Positions 1 to 12,751 of a stretch of 64,000 nt of DNA are shown one piece after another. Each line of letters opens with the position of its first letter. Positions within the stretch are counted from its first letter, which is position 1. The position numbers were made by a program, and so were the translations under genes. Origin of the DNA: Diplosphaera chodatii (taxonomy: Eukaryota; Chlorophyta; Trebouxiophyceae; Prasiolales; Stichococcaceae); contig JAALGY010000043.1 in assembly GCA_032358165.1 (NCBI GenBank), positions 372,001 to 436,000 on the forward strand, written 5' to 3'. A model generated the notes under the pieces. The model was given only the letters and a program-made list of their open reading frames with translations, had not been told where the DNA came from and did not search any database.

Positions 1-1261
1 TTGACTGCGCCTGCACAAGCAAAGGGCGCATTAAATGCATGCAATGCCATGTCCCCAGCACATGCCGGCCCGATATTCATACAACTTGTGGCACATGTGG
101 CATAGCATCACCATTGCAAGTATCGGCTTCAAGCTGCTTGCTTGGACGGTCGCAAACCTGCGGTGCGAGCCAGGTTTCGAGCCTCTGAGGCTGTCATGTG
201 ATCTGCTGCCTGGCCGCTGAACCAGGGTGGCGCATCATCAAGGTTCACCACCGCCATTCGCACAGGGTACCTAGGCAGGAGGGTGGACAGCCCTGGGCGC
301 GTCGTGCGCAGCTGTTGCTGTGATCAGCATAGACCAGCCTGTATCGCAGGATACTGCAATGCTGCATCGCACTTACTCGAATGCATGGTGAGCTGGCCTC
401 GTGCGTACATGCTTCACGGTGCCCTCATAGAACGTGCACTGCCCTGCACCGCCGGCTTTCTGCAGAGCCTTGGTGGCACCGGCTGAGGCGCTGCATCTCA
501 GCAGCGCATACGGCAGGTGGCATAGCGCTTGCAAGCTGGCGGTCACAAATGTCCAGAGCAGCGCTGCTGCTTGCCAGGCCAGCACCACGGCGCCACTCAT
601 GCAACCAAGCAGCCCCGCTGCAGCGCTTGCGGCGGCTGCGGACTGCTATGTCAGTGCATCAGCTCGGACTGATGCCTTTGCAAGCGAACTCCTGAGCGGC
701 CAGACGCCAAACCCAGCAACAATGCTTTCAACCAGGCGGCCTGCGAAGAACTGAGGCCTGACCGACCAGAGCAGTGGCCACAGAAGCAGACGCTCGGCCC
801 ACGAGCAAGCAGTACCGATGCAGCGGTTGAATATCTACACCCACATGTGCATACAGGTCGTCAGCAAGTCAAGCTGTCGGACATTTTCACCAAGGTGGTG
901 GAAGTTGATGTCCGATGCGTACGCGTCAGCAAAGCAGGGATCTAGACTCGCACGCACTACTGGTGTTCTTTTGAAGATGCTGCAGTGCAGCGAGGACCCG
1001 AGGAGGACAGTAGGGAGTGCCACGCTGGCAAATGTGGTCACGTGCTGCATCGGAGAATTCAATGGCCATGCGTGCGCAAGCAACCTTCTGATCGGCGCAT
1101 GCCTATGTTCATGCACGCATCATCAGTTTGTTGTAGTTGTACATCTCCTCGGCCGTTCGCTGCATGTGCTCGACCGCCTGAATCTACCACCTCCAGATCA
1201 CCATTTGTTGCTTGCAGACACTGATCAGGAGGCCCGCAGCCAAACATCGCGTGCAGGCAGT
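1..1261. other. No supported gene; 5' flank of the first gene
   Basis: Only short, overlapping open frames occur on both strands. None has family motifs or splice-joined coding character. The frame of the next gene stays open upstream of its proposed ATG, so an upstream non-coding or coding exon is possible but cannot be shown. Confidence 0.4.
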
Positions 1262-2680
1262 ATGCCGGAATTAAAGTCTGTCAGGACTGCTTTCAAGGGC
1301 CACACAATCCGCAGCACGGCTGTGCTGCAGATCAGGCCTGATGTGCAACTTGAGGTCAGCGCACAACCTGACCTGCAGCTTGTCGAAGTCGGATTGATCG
1401 GACAGCGATGGTCAGCACGTGTTGAGCACCCTTCTCAGGTGCACATCTTCGAAGATGCGGCTGCATGCTACACCGGGTTTTACGAACATGCATCACTATG
1501 CATGCCGCCATGCTTCACTGACCCAATTGAGATCTGGTGCACTGCATGATGACGATGCAGGACATGTTAGTAAAGTGCAAACGACAGCTGAAGAACAGCA
1601 CATTTACTCTGGAGCAGTTTGTGCCTGCCGGCAAAGCGTACCTCATCCCATGTCCAACGTTGAAGGTGTTGCCCCATGCCAAGCAATGCGTCATGCCATT
1701 CATGCTTGCGTGAGGGCAGCTTGCTGCCTGTGACACAAAGCGATCATCATACGCTGTCGTGCGTACGTGCGATGCTTGGGGCTATATACCTGAATACTGA
1801 CGCCAAGGCTGCAGGTGGACAGGCGGGCAGTCCTGCGGACATCCGGTGATGGTGGCGCCTCGCTCAGCAGCCGCACGCAGGCAGAGCACAGCTTTTTGAC
1901 GCGCCGCAGCATGCTCACGCAGACGCTGTACAGCGGGTGATGGTTCTTCTGCATAGCTGAAAATTTGCACCGCTGCATTTCAGCGACTGTGCCAAGGGCC
2001 CGCTGTTGACTGCTGCAACTCATTGCTAGCTCAGCACGGCTGCGAGGCAACTCTGCCATAGCGTGTCAGCTGGCTGAACAGGCCGGACCGGCAGCACAAG
2101 CTGAAGGCGGGGGTCAGCACAGATGTCGGGCCGGTGCTCGTGGCGCGCACCAAGCTGCGGCGCGGCTGGGTGCATTCTGCTGCGCTGGCGGTGGCGCCAG
2201 CGACGGGCACACAGCTGCAGCTGAAGAGCAGGTGCTGCTGTGTGCCCAGCGTGTCGCTATGTCCTACAGTAGTACAGCACTGGCAATGATGCTGGGCATC
2301 CCCAGGCATACCTAGCTGTGCCAGCAATACTTGCGCCATTTCGCACTCTGCTTCCTACAGCAAGACAAAGAATGGCTGCTGAACTGTATATTGAAACGCT
2401 CCAAGCAGTCGCTGCATGAACTAACCACGTCCTCCACTGCATGCTGTCACAGTCCTGCTGTTCATCTGCGGACAGACCAGCCTACTGGTCGACTGTGCGC
2501 AGGCCAGCAGCAGGGCAGAAGTACAGTCTCACGCTGCAGCCACAGCAGCAGATGGCAGTGGGGTCTGTACAGCTGCGGCCAGAAGGTGGAAGCACCAAGC
2601 TGAAGGCCATGGCTGCCTGCTCGTTCTGTGACGGCATGCCAAAGCCCAAGCTGGCGCTCGACCTGACATGGAGCGTGTGA
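1262..2680 (+). CDS. Small beta-barrel-like protein, possible OEP24-type plastid envelope pore
   Basis: Four exons join in phase: 1262-1438, 1815-1936, 2070-2231 and 2503-2680. They give 212 residues from an ATG to a TGA. The protein alternates hydrophobic and polar residues in short stretches, for example HKLKAGVSTDVGPVLVARTK in exon 3, which suggests beta strands. The C-terminus (KLKAMAACSF, then KPKLALDLTW) and the total length resemble plant outer envelope pore OEP24, as I remember that family. If right, it would sit in the chloroplast outer envelope and pass metabolites. There is no signal or transit peptide, which suits an outer-envelope protein. The splice model is well supported by phase; the family assignment is an inference. 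A lineage-specific protein is the alternative. Its 3' end faces the exportin-4 gene. Confidence 0.5.
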
Positions 2681-3170
2681 GGGCCAGCTGCAACAGCGGT
2701 CGTTGGCGTTGTAGACTATCAGCGTGGCTGTGGCATAGGAGATGAGAGCTGATGCATAGAGCAGGGTGAAACAGCATTGAAGCGAGATTGCAGAGCGGTG
2801 CATGTGGTCAAAGCGGAATGCATACGGTATGCTATGTGTCTCGCGGGCAGCAGGGAAGGAGCTCGGCGAATGTTGTGGGCGAGGACATGAGAGCAGTTGA
2901 ATGTGACAGGCGAGTGCAGCAGCGGGCTGATGTGAAATTTGCTTGAACATGGCTATGGACGATGGCACCTCCGAATTTGGTCATCCTGATCATGGTGTAG
3001 CACATCTGTCAAGCCAATAGACACACCGTGACGCCATCCAACTTGTACATGAATGTCGACATCTGCGGTTGACGTTCGGGAGACTCTGGCAGCCTCAGCA
3101 GATTGCACTGCATGGGTGACTGCCCTACACGGCCCACACACGCTGTCGACAACGGCTGGGAGGCCAATCA
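2681..3170. other. Convergent intergenic region
   Basis: This stretch lies between two genes that end towards each other and should hold both 3' untranslated regions. I see no coding exon or repeat in it. Confidence 0.5.
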
Positions 3171-6100
3171 TCAGTGCAGGCGCATGATGGAGCGCACTTC
3201 TGCCACAAACGCCCGCAGATTGGCGCGGAAGGCGCGGCGGGTGGTGCGGTCCAGGCTCTGCTGCACGCCATTGGTGGTCATGAGCCGCGTCAGCGAGGCC
3301 GTCAGCGCCGCCTTGAGCCCCGAGTCCCGCTGCTGCGCCATGAGGCCCTCGCCTGCAGCAGTCTCAAGCACATTCGCACAACGTAATGCTGCCTCCAATC
3401 AGTCAGAGCTGCGAGGGGCCGTCTCACCATTCCGCAGCGTGCGCACTGCCGCACAGGATCAGAGACTGCACTGCATTGTGCCGAAGACAAGCCGTACCAA
3501 TTGAGCGGAAGGTGTCTGGCGCGGCCAGGATGAGCGCCAGCAGGCAGTCGGCGGCGGCCTCGATGGCGTCACGGCCCGCCGCCTCCAGCAGCAGCCGCCG
3601 CAGCAGGCCCTCCAGGAAGTGCGCCAGCAGCGGCTTGGCGGCATCGCCTGCTGAGTAGGGCCTTCCAACTGTCAGGAGGGCCGTGTCATCACCCATGGTG
3701 CACCATGCTAGCTGGCTGATGCAGCGACTGGCTGCAGTCGTGTCATCCCCACAAAGCAGCTCAGGCTTGCAGCCGCTTACTAGCACTAGACAGGTTGCAC
3801 ACCACTATGATGCGTGTAGATCTGACGTCGTGAAGGAGGTGCGCAAAGGTGCGGGGTCACACCTGGCGCGCTGCGGGCTGCGAGCCCTGCGTGCCCCTCG
3901 GCACGCCGGCCCACATCCCAGGCCGCCAGCGCATACAAACCCTCCAGGCAGTGCCCCGCCACCTCGGCGTCGGAGCTGCTCAGCCCAAAGTCCAGGCTCC
4001 GCATCAGCATGTCAAACTGCTGGCCTGTACATTGCATGGGTGTACCAGGAGGGTCTCAATTGGGCCTCGCACCAGTCAGGGTGCAAGGTCACAGGCAGTT
4101 CATGAGGCAGGTGTCACACTTGAACAATGATCCAAGCGACACACGCAACCATCGAATGGCTGCATCAGCAGGGACGAAAGCGACGCTATATCGTGGATAA
4201 TTAACTCAAGTGAGTGTCAGAGGAATGGCACAGCACCTGGCAGCTCGGCAACCCGGGCAGGCCAAATGTCCATCATATATGACAGCAGCGCGAAGTAGAG
4301 GCGCGACAGCTTGGGCACCGCCAGCAGGTCGCTGCTCATCAGCGGCACCACAATGTGCAGGCCCAGGAACACAGCCTGCAGAAGAGACAGGGTTTATGAG
4401 CAAGGAGACTTCTTCAGGTGCAGCCTGGCCAAGTGCTCCCATCTGTGTGGAATTCGCCAGCACATTCACAACAACGACATCATGTCACATGGCATACACA
4501 CCAGGACACGCCTAAGATCGCTTTCAGAACGACAACGAAAAGGTTTCATACCTGAGCAACGTCCACTTTTGGTCCATCGGGTGAGCTGCCAAAGTCCAGC
4601 AGGTCGCGCTGTGTCAAATTCGTTAGCAGCCTCAGCAGCGCGCGCAGCTCGCGCCCGGCTTCAGCTGCCTCCTCCTTCCGCAGGGCACTGGACGCCTGCA
4701 GGGGACCAGCGCTCGGTGCAATGGAGTGCCTGTCCAGTAACACGGCACCCAGCTGCTGTGCTTGCACCAAAGTGGCATGCTTGCACCCTTTTGCCACTGC
4801 AGGGTACTGATGCATCGCCAATGGCACTGTTGAGCAGAACGTGGAAGGCCACCGACAGATGAAGCAGCCATGGCAGACTGAGGTCACACTTTGTCTCAAG
4901 TATACATAGCCCGGTGCAAGCCCACCTGCACGCCAGTGAGGCCCTTGTGCGATGCTGAGTAGCCACGCAGCAGCGCCAGGACCCAATCACACAGCACCGC
5001 CGCCTGCTCCGCCTGCAGCCACGAGAGTGTTGGTCATGATATGTCTCATGTAGTAACAACTCTGCCTCCTAGGCACTTGCACCCCAAATGCAGCAGCAGC
5101 CGCAGTGGACGGTGGCAGACTGGGTAGATACCAGCAGGCCACAGCAAGCAGCACAGGCAGCACAGATCACTTGTAGTCGCCGATGCCACTATGTAGAATC
5201 CGCCTCACCGACAGGTATGACACATGCGCCTCGACGCAGTCGGCGGCCAGCTTCAGCAGCGCCAGCTGCACAGGGTGATGTCCCGAGAGGGCAGACCCCA
5301 GCACCAACAGCGACCCCATCAGCTGCCGCAGCACATCGAAAAGCGGTGCCTGCGACAACAGGAGCCGCGCAAGCACTTGTGCTGCAAGCCATGAGAGGCA
5401 CCAGAAGGAATCCAGATGCACCAAAGCGTCTGGGTAAGAGCTCTCCAGCATAGGAAAGGATGTACTTCGTCTACATACCAGAACATTTGCTTGGATGCTT
5501 CGCAAGCATGCTGATTTTGCAGATGCATATTAAATTGTTTCGCAAGAGCAGGTCACCTGGGTAGCAGGCGTGATACCGCCTGCCGCGCCCCGCAGCGCCT
5601 CCAACAAGCACTCCAGCCGGCGTTGCGCCTCTGCCTGCCCTGCCAGCTTCCTCAGGTCGCCCCGCTCTGCAAAGGTGTGCACATTGCTCCTTTTCGTTGG
5701 GAAAGCCCTGTGTTCTTGCACGCTGACAGACGCAAACGCAGACCAGAGGCAGGAAGCGGCCTGCTGCACCATTGTCGAGATGAGTCCCACATCCAAAGTG
5801 CGCATCAAGTCGGGATACAATGCGCTCTCACAGTAAATCCAACGTCCACAAGATTGTGTGTTGAGTTCACCTGCTAGGCCGGACAGCTCGCGCGCAACGG
5901 CGCCCAGCATGTGGCCCACATACTGCTGTGCTGCCTCGGCATCCCGCAGACCGGCCGTTGCCAATGCAAGTGCGAGGGCGATGCCTCGGTGCAACGGCGC
6001 GGCCAGCCCCGCCACCTCCGGCCGGTGCTCGCCAAACGCACCTGCGGATAGTTGGCAGGTTGCAGCCATGACTGCTGGAAAGGTCATTTCGACAATCACA

Positions 6101-9100
6101 GATGAAACATGTTGGCAGCCTTCTCTACATAGCAGCACGAGTGAAGCGGCCCCGGAGGCTGCTTGCACTCAAGCACTCAGCTGACAAACCCCGCTTGCTG
6201 GAACAGCGGGCACAAACACGTGTCATGACTGAGACCTGCGGCTTCCTGCAGCCGGCGCCAGATTGCAGAGCGCATGGCAAAGCGCAAGGCAAAGCCAGCA
6301 GCACTGCGCACCAAGCAGCGCGTGCCAGGAGGGCGAGCGCAGCAGGGCGTCGGTGACCGGCGGCCCCAGCTGCGCCAGGCCCAGCAGCAGGCCGTGCACG
6401 GCGGCGCGGTGCAGCGCCACCTCGCCCGCCCAGCCGCCCAGGAGCGTCCCTGCCCATGCGACACAACAGGCTGTAATTCAGCAGGCTGCTTCGTGTCTTG
6501 CAGAGGCTATCACCACCTGCCTGCAGACCTGCGCGGCAATCAGGTGCAGCGCACTTTGCATGGTGCACCGGGATGCGTTGACGAGGCAAGTACCCCAGAG
6601 TTTACGACGCTGCGCCATGCTCATGTGCTAGGTGCCCTGGGGGCACTGGGGCAACCCAGGCGCCTGTCATGCTGCAGCGGTGCCCGTGGTGAATGTCTGA
6701 GGTGCTGAGGGATGCACCCACGAGCTTGACGAGCGTCTCTGCTGTCTCCGAACCTCCAGCGCTGCAGCCGAAGGCGTCGTGCATGGCGCGTGACACAGCC
6801 TCCGCTGGCATCAGGTATGTGCGTGCCCAGCGAGCAGTTGCCCACGCTGCCGCCTCCAGCAGCCTGCAGCATGGCACACGGGTGCATGGTCCTGATGGTA
6901 CTTTGGTCAATTGGCCTGCTGGCTATACATCTTGTGTCCCACAGCAGTCGTACCCCTCCGCAGTGTAGTCTGCACATCAGGCTGCCTGTTGCCCACCAGT
7001 CGCATGTGTCAGGCTTCTTTTAGCCAGCACCTTGGGCTGATCGCAGCATGGGCTGCAGGGTCAATCGCCAGCGCCAGGACCCCCAGCAGCTCGTGCGACA
7101 GCCGGGCGACAGGGTCGGCGTCTGCTGTCGTGGCAGCCGCCGCCGCTGCTGCTATCGGCACTGGTGGCAACGGCGTCTCCCCAACCCCTGCGTCTGCAAG
7201 CAGCGCGCCCGCCATGCGCACCAGCCACCACAGCTGCTCCAGCGCCACCGACGGGTCGCCACCTGGATGTGCAGAAGACATCTTGTACCGTTGGCGCTCC
7301 CACGCCCAGCTCCCTGGCACACCTGTCGGCAGCACTGACGGAAGCGCGTGTGTCACGGGCACCTCCCTCTCCATAACACCTGAGGCTGGGTACTGCAGCA
7401 GCGCCGTGCGGCGCTCAGCAATGAGGCCCGCCAGCAGCGGCAGCGAGGCGGCGGGCGCCGTGCGTCCCAGCACAGCAGCCCGCTCCAGGGTGGCCTCTGC
7501 TACTGCCGCCTCAGCTTCCTCTGCGTCCTCATCGGCTGCCTCCTACCGCATTGAGACACACGTTTGATCGCTGCACCACGACCAGCAGCTTCGGGACAAT
7601 CAGCAACGCCCAATGCTGCCAGCATTTGCACATGGTCTGCTGACACAAACCTCTGGTCACAGCTTTGCATTGTCAAAGCTCTGGAAGACACAGGTACTGC
7701 GACATGGGAGACTTTACAAGACTGCAGACCTCGGTGGCGCCTGTTGCCATGTCCTGCAGGCTGCCGAACACCAGCGCATGGAAGACACGCTCTGCTGCTG
7801 CTGCGGTGTCCTGCGGGACCGCACCCTCTTGGCTCATGCCCGCCATCAGATCTGCCCACGCCTACAGGCATAACATTGCATGATTTACACATCTGTTAGT
7901 ATGAGCAGACGAGTAGGGACCTTGGTCCGATGCGAACAAAACACATCTGCCCAAATCCTGTCCACCCGCTCGCCACTCATACTGCTGCTGCTGCGGTGCA
8001 ACTACGCACCTCCAGCAGCAGGGTGGTGATCTCGTGGACCTCCTCGTGCTCCTCCTGGAGGCCGCCGTCACGGATGGCTTTTTTCGTGGCTGCTGCGATG
8101 GCGCCCAGTGCGCCGCCCGGCAACCCCTCTGCCGGTGGGCAGGCCGCCTGGAAACCCGCTGCCGTGTGGACCGGCGCCGCTGCTGCGATGGCCCTGGAAC
8201 GAACATGCGCACAGGCTTGTAGCTGTACAGCGCCCCACAAGCTGCATGTGACCCTTTTCTGTATCAAATCAAACCAACTTGAGCTACTTCGCGGCAGCCG
8301 CCTATTGCTTGCAATGCCTCAGGCAACCCATGCGACTCACAGGCAGGCGTCTCGCAGCTGGTCCTCTGTGTAGTCTGCGGTGGCAGTCCAGCCCAGGACG
8401 GCGCGCAGCAGCGGCCGGAGGTAGGCGGCCTTGGCGGCGCGCACCGTGGCGGAGATGCCCTCTACCGACGGCATGCCGCCACCTTGCTGCTGCCGTTGCT
8501 CTGCGCAGCAGTCGGCTGTCCAGGTTCAGGGTCAGGGAGGTGCTATGCCGGCTCAGTGCCTCAGGCAGCTATGCTGAGGTTGCCCGCCAATTCATATTCA
8601 CAGCGCTGTGTACTGCCGAGTCCGCTTGCAGCCTCAAGTACACTGCTAGCGTCTCACCTGCTGGCGAGGGGACGAAGATGTCGCCCGAGACGCCCGCCAG
8701 CCGCACCACCAGCCGCCGGGCCGACTCTGCCGCTGGGGAGTCCGCGGCCAGCAGGCGCGGCAGTGCATCCGTCAGCCAGTGGGTGGCGGCAGGGTCCAGC
8801 AGCACATCTCGCCACGACCGATGCGGCCGCACCTGTTTTGGCACCAGACTCCCCATTAGTCACCGTCGCAGTGACCACGAAACCAGCTTTGCCTCAGCCA
8901 CGTGTGCTGTCATGTTGCAGCAGGCCCGGACCCGCCTGCTGAGTGGCCTGAACCCGCATCGCATGAGCACACTTTGTCATGTGGTCCCATCACATGCACA
9001 GCTGCTTCACGACTTGCTGTCCAGCCTGACCTGCGCTGCGTCTGCCACCATGCGCTGGGCGGCCGCAGCGGGCATGTCCGAGGGCCGCCAGTCCCACTCC

Positions 9101-10148
9101 AGGATCACGCACATCAGGTCCATGGCGGACGCCGCGACCTCCAGGTCCGCCCTGCTGCCGGCCGCCCGCTCGCGCGCAATGTTGATGCCCAGCACGTAGA
9201 GGTCTTTCAGATACTCCGCCTGTGCAACAAAGAGAAGTTGCAAGATCTGTAGTGTTGTATGCTGCATTCGCCGCTTGCATCATCATCACTCATGCTTCAT
9301 CGAGTGCCAACAAAGATGCACAGGCAGCAGTTCCGGGCAACGAGGGCCTTGCCTGGAATATTGCGCGGCAACGATTGTGGAAGTCCCACGGCATGTGCAT
9401 GGCACTGGCTGTGTCCGGGGCAAACTCGGCCACGACTGCCTCAAACAGGGCCATCTGCAGCGCCGCATTCTTGCCGTCGCCTGCCTGCTGCACTGCCTGT
9501 TTTCAGGGCGACAACGACTTAGCGTAGTGCCTGATGTGCCTGGCTGTGTGCGTGTGTGCACTCAACTGCACCTGTTTATTGATGCTCCTCAGAAGCACAA
9601 GTTGCATTGTCCGCAGAAGCACAAGTTGCATTGTCTGACACACCTGGAAGAACTCCCGTCGTTGATCAGGATGTTCAAGCCAGCCTCGTTTGAGCAGCGC
9701 CACCAGCGCCGCAATGAGCTGGTTGATCACCGTGGTGCGCTTGCTGCCGGGTGCACTCCTGGACACCATGATACATAGCGGCTTGTGGGTTGCGCTGGGC
9801 GGCGGACGATGACGATGATGGGCGAGCAGCAGCGTGAGGCGATACATTGGCGAGAAGCTTTGGAAGAACTGAACCACACCTGAGGACGAGCTGTAGAACA
9901 TATGACTGCAAGGCGACACGGTCGCTGGGTGACATGAGCGGCCATTCCCGCAGCGCAGCCTCCCGCAGCGTGATGGCGGCTTGAAAGCGTGCCATGTCAC
10001 TGTTGGAATGTTCGAGAATGTGCTTGCATGCTGTTACCGCCTCCGGGCTGTTGCGGAATGCAAGCAGCACGCCTGACGCCTGCCGATGCATGCCCGGATT
10101 CTGCAGCTGCACGCATGCTTGCTCCACGACATGCTGTGCTGCCTCCAT
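3171..10148 (-). CDS. XPO4: Exportin-4 (importin-beta family nuclear export receptor)
   Basis: Exportin-4 is a RanGTP-dependent HEAT-repeat karyopherin; in animals it exports eIF5A and SMAD3. Segments in order match exportin-4. Near the N-terminus is CKHILEHSNSDMARFQAA, then REWPLM. Next come MPWDFHNRCRAIFQ (9353-9496), RSWRDVLLDP (exon 8658-8832), ARWARTYL near 6.8 kb, LLTNLTQRDLLDF near 4.6 kb and IVVPLMSSDLL near 4.3 kb. The last exon (stop at 3171) ends RANLRAFVAEVRSIM. Resolved exons are 9880-10148, 9644-9758, 9353-9496, 9031-9219 and 8658-8832; later ones lie near 8.4, 8.0, 7.8, 7.5-7.0, 6.8, 6.4, 6.0, 5.6, 5.3, 5.0, 4.6, 4.3, 4.0 and 3.7-3.5 kb. The ATG at 10148 is the first in frame. 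The frame is open further 5' (to about 10285) without an ATG, so a further upstream exon could carry the start. One intron has a GC donor. Confidence 0.88.
9590..9635. repeat. Two-copy direct repeat in an exportin-4 intron
   Basis: A 22-base unit beginning CAGAAGCACAAG occurs twice with a two-base spacer (period 24). It lies in the intron between exportin-4 exons 9644-9758 and 9353-9496. No function is suggested. Confidence 0.8.
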
Positions 10149-10285
10149 GCTGGCGTATAGCTCCGAGATTGCTTGATGAACGTGCCCACTTAAATAGGCC
10201 AGGCTCTCCACATCGACCGTGCCGTGGTCATGCTGGGACGGCGCCAAGTGCACTCTGGCTGCTGCAGGCTGACTGGCGGCTGTCA

Positions 10286-10690
10286 GCTGCGCACGGCGAA
10301 CGTGATGCTTGAGCCACCTCTGTCAACATCCTGCACTAGATCATGAAGATGTGCGAAGTGTTCGCTACACTGAGGAGCATGCCCCTGACCTCGATGACTG
10401 ATCATTCATCATGCAGCAACATGATCGAGGGGCCAGGCAGCACGCTGCCATCGTGAATTCGCACTCGTACGGTGCGTGTAGCATGCTTACTCACTCTGCG
10501 AGACATCACACGGCGTGTGCCGCACCGTCATGCGTACATTGCCATGTCAGCCTGCATGATCAGGCATGACACTGGCAAGGCAGTAGGAACATCAAGCAGC
10601 GAGCATGCCTCTTCAAGCAGAACAAACCACTTTGGCCATTCCAGATGCATTTGATCTATCACACAGCCTTAGTTTTCCAGAACCTCGTAC
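10286..10690. promoter_or_regulatory. Divergent intergenic region between exportin-4 and the Nudix gene
   Basis: The two genes point away from each other, so their promoters should lie here or in 5' exons. I do not see a clear TATA box or a repeated motif. The call rests on geometry alone. Confidence 0.35.
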
Positions 10691-12165
10691 ATGACGATGA
10701 CCGCAGCCATCTCCGCTGAGCCGCTGGCTGAGGAGGAGTTTGATGTGCTGAATGAAGACGGCACCAAGGTGCGGGACGTATAACATTGTGATGACTTACT
10801 GGACCATTGGCCGGAAGGTGTTGCAACATTCACTGCACATCTGCTTGCATGAAGGCGGGGTATGCAAAGGCACGCAGTGCCGTGCACCGGGATGGCGACT
10901 GGCACCGGGCGGTGCATGTGTGGATCCTGTGCCTGGAGACAGGACAGCTGGTGCTGCAGCGGCGTGCAGCGGCAAAGGATGCTTGGGCCGGCTTGCTTGA
11001 CATCTCGACTGCGGGTACTATTCATTGGCTTGCTATATGTTACTGCTGTTGCCATGAACGGCTCACAGATGCACAACAGAAAGCTTTTTATGGCCGCATC
11101 TGTGAGAACCCACGTGCGCAAACCAGCAATTTGCTCAGAGAATTAGCCCAAGTATGCAGGCCATGTTTCGGCTGGTGACGAGCCTCTGCCCACGGCACAG
11201 AGAGAGACGGCAGAAGAGATTGGGTTGACACTGCCAGCCGAGGTGTAGAGTCAGTATAGCCTGCATGCCTGGGTCGCAGCCCTTGAGCACTGTGAGGGCA
11301 ACTCCAGCAGTCGATCAAGCTGAGGGCTGTACTGGCCCAGCGCAGGCTTTCGAGCATGTGTTTGACACAGTACACCGGTCAGTGACAAATGGTGGCACCT
11401 TCATCAACAATGAGTGGGTCTTACTACACAAGCTCCCTGCAGACTTGCCGCAGCATGGTGTAAGACTGCTGCTAGATTTACATGCCAGACCACTATGCAA
11501 CTGCATTTGCAGGCACATCAACGTGTTCCTCGTCACCATGCTCCATCGAATAGACCTGAGCGTGTGCGAGCTGCAGCCAAGTGAGGTGCTTCGACACTGT
11601 ACTCAAAACAGTGCAGTCATGCTGCCGTGTGTGCAGACTCTGGCTTTGTGCCGTGTGTTATGAGCATATGTTGCCTAATACACTTTCCTGGGAACAGGTC
11701 TCCGAATTGATGTATATTGACATTGATGCATTGCTGGAAGCTTGCCGCCCGCCGCATGATCCACAATTTGTGCCGATGGAGTTTGACGAGAAGGTACCAT
11801 CTTGCCCAATTCGGTGCAGTCTTGCATCTGCAATTGCATCATTGGCCTACCATTAACTGTTGACAGACTTGCATCGCTGCTGCAGTATGCTGCCTTCTTC
11901 ACAGAGATGAAAGCGCGACGCGCAAAGGCCGCAGAGTTGCAGCTAGCAAATGTGTTCAGGCTTATATTGAGCAAGCCAGTACGTATTACTGAGTCAGTTC
12001 CATCTCACCTTGGTGCGTCTCCACCGTCAATGATCCTTGTTAACAACAGCACCAGCTGAGATCGACCACGCTTGTTTGCAGGGGCATGCAGAGCAACGGG
12101 CAGAGTTTGTTATATCTATGCACGCTGCACCATCACATCAGCAGACGTCATCATTGCTGACATGA
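10691..12165 (+). CDS. Nudix hydrolase (AtNUDX3 N-domain / IPP-isomerase-like)
   Basis: Eight exons join in phase: 10691-10768, 10855-11014, 11160-11242, 11346-11413, 11513-11585, 11698-11793, 11886-11978 and 12082-12165. They encode 244 residues. The start (FDVLNEDGTK), then VHRDGDWHRAVHVWIL and LLQRRAAAKDAWAGLLDIS, match plant Nudix hydrolase 3 and the related isopentenyl-diphosphate isomerase fold. The Nudix box runs GHVSAGD, seven residues, then RETAEEIGL. It is intact except that the first conserved Glu is Asp, as I recall for plant relatives. Later GGTFINNE and INVFLVT also fit. Such enzymes hydrolyse nucleoside or terpenoid diphosphates with Mg2+. Plant NUDX3 carries a dipeptidyl-peptidase III domain after the Nudix domain; this gene stops before it. 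No targeting peptide is obvious, so it is probably cytosolic. Substrate is unknown. Confidence 0.85.
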
Positions 12166-12751
12166 CAGCCGAAGCGAAACCCTCAAGTGTGAGCGTCGTT
12201 GTCACACCACAGAATCTGATGCAAAAAAGATGGCCACAACAATGGGCGCTTTTTTTATATTAGCACAAGTGGGCGGGGTTCCTGGCATTGTGGTGAAAAC
12301 CCATAAAGGGCTCACTCACGCCCTGGGCCTTAGCCTGTCATCTGGCACACGCTGGAAACGAACCTGTTTTGTTTTTTAACAATTACGTAGGCGCACCATA
12401 TGTATGTCTGCAGCTGGCAGGGGTTCATGTAGTTGTGCACCTGCACCATACCACACATATCCTTTGCACGAAGGTTACTCTCTAATGTCGATGCCATGCG
12501 TGCTTGCACTCACACAATGCACTTGCTTCCTGATAAATTACCATCATTGATGCGTACCGTCAGTCCCAAGAGAAGCCGACTAAGGCTGTCGCAGACAAGG
12601 GGAATAGCGAGAGGAGATAAACCCACATGCGCACCCGCATATTTCAGACTCCGTTCCACGCGAAGTAATTTGCTTGGCGTTTGCAATCAACAGGAAATCA
12701 AATGTCAGGGCGCTGATGTGTTGCAAGCAAGCTTTATGCAGCTAGCACTTC
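12166..12751. other. Intergenic, nothing recognised
   Basis: This holds the 3' flank of the Nudix gene. It is more AT-rich than the genes around it, with several T and A runs. No convincing exon is seen. Confidence 0.4.

Noticed and set aside
10149..10285. Exportin-4 start at 10253
   Set aside because: The codon there is GTG, not ATG. The first in-frame ATG is at 10148; an upstream exon is the other possibility.
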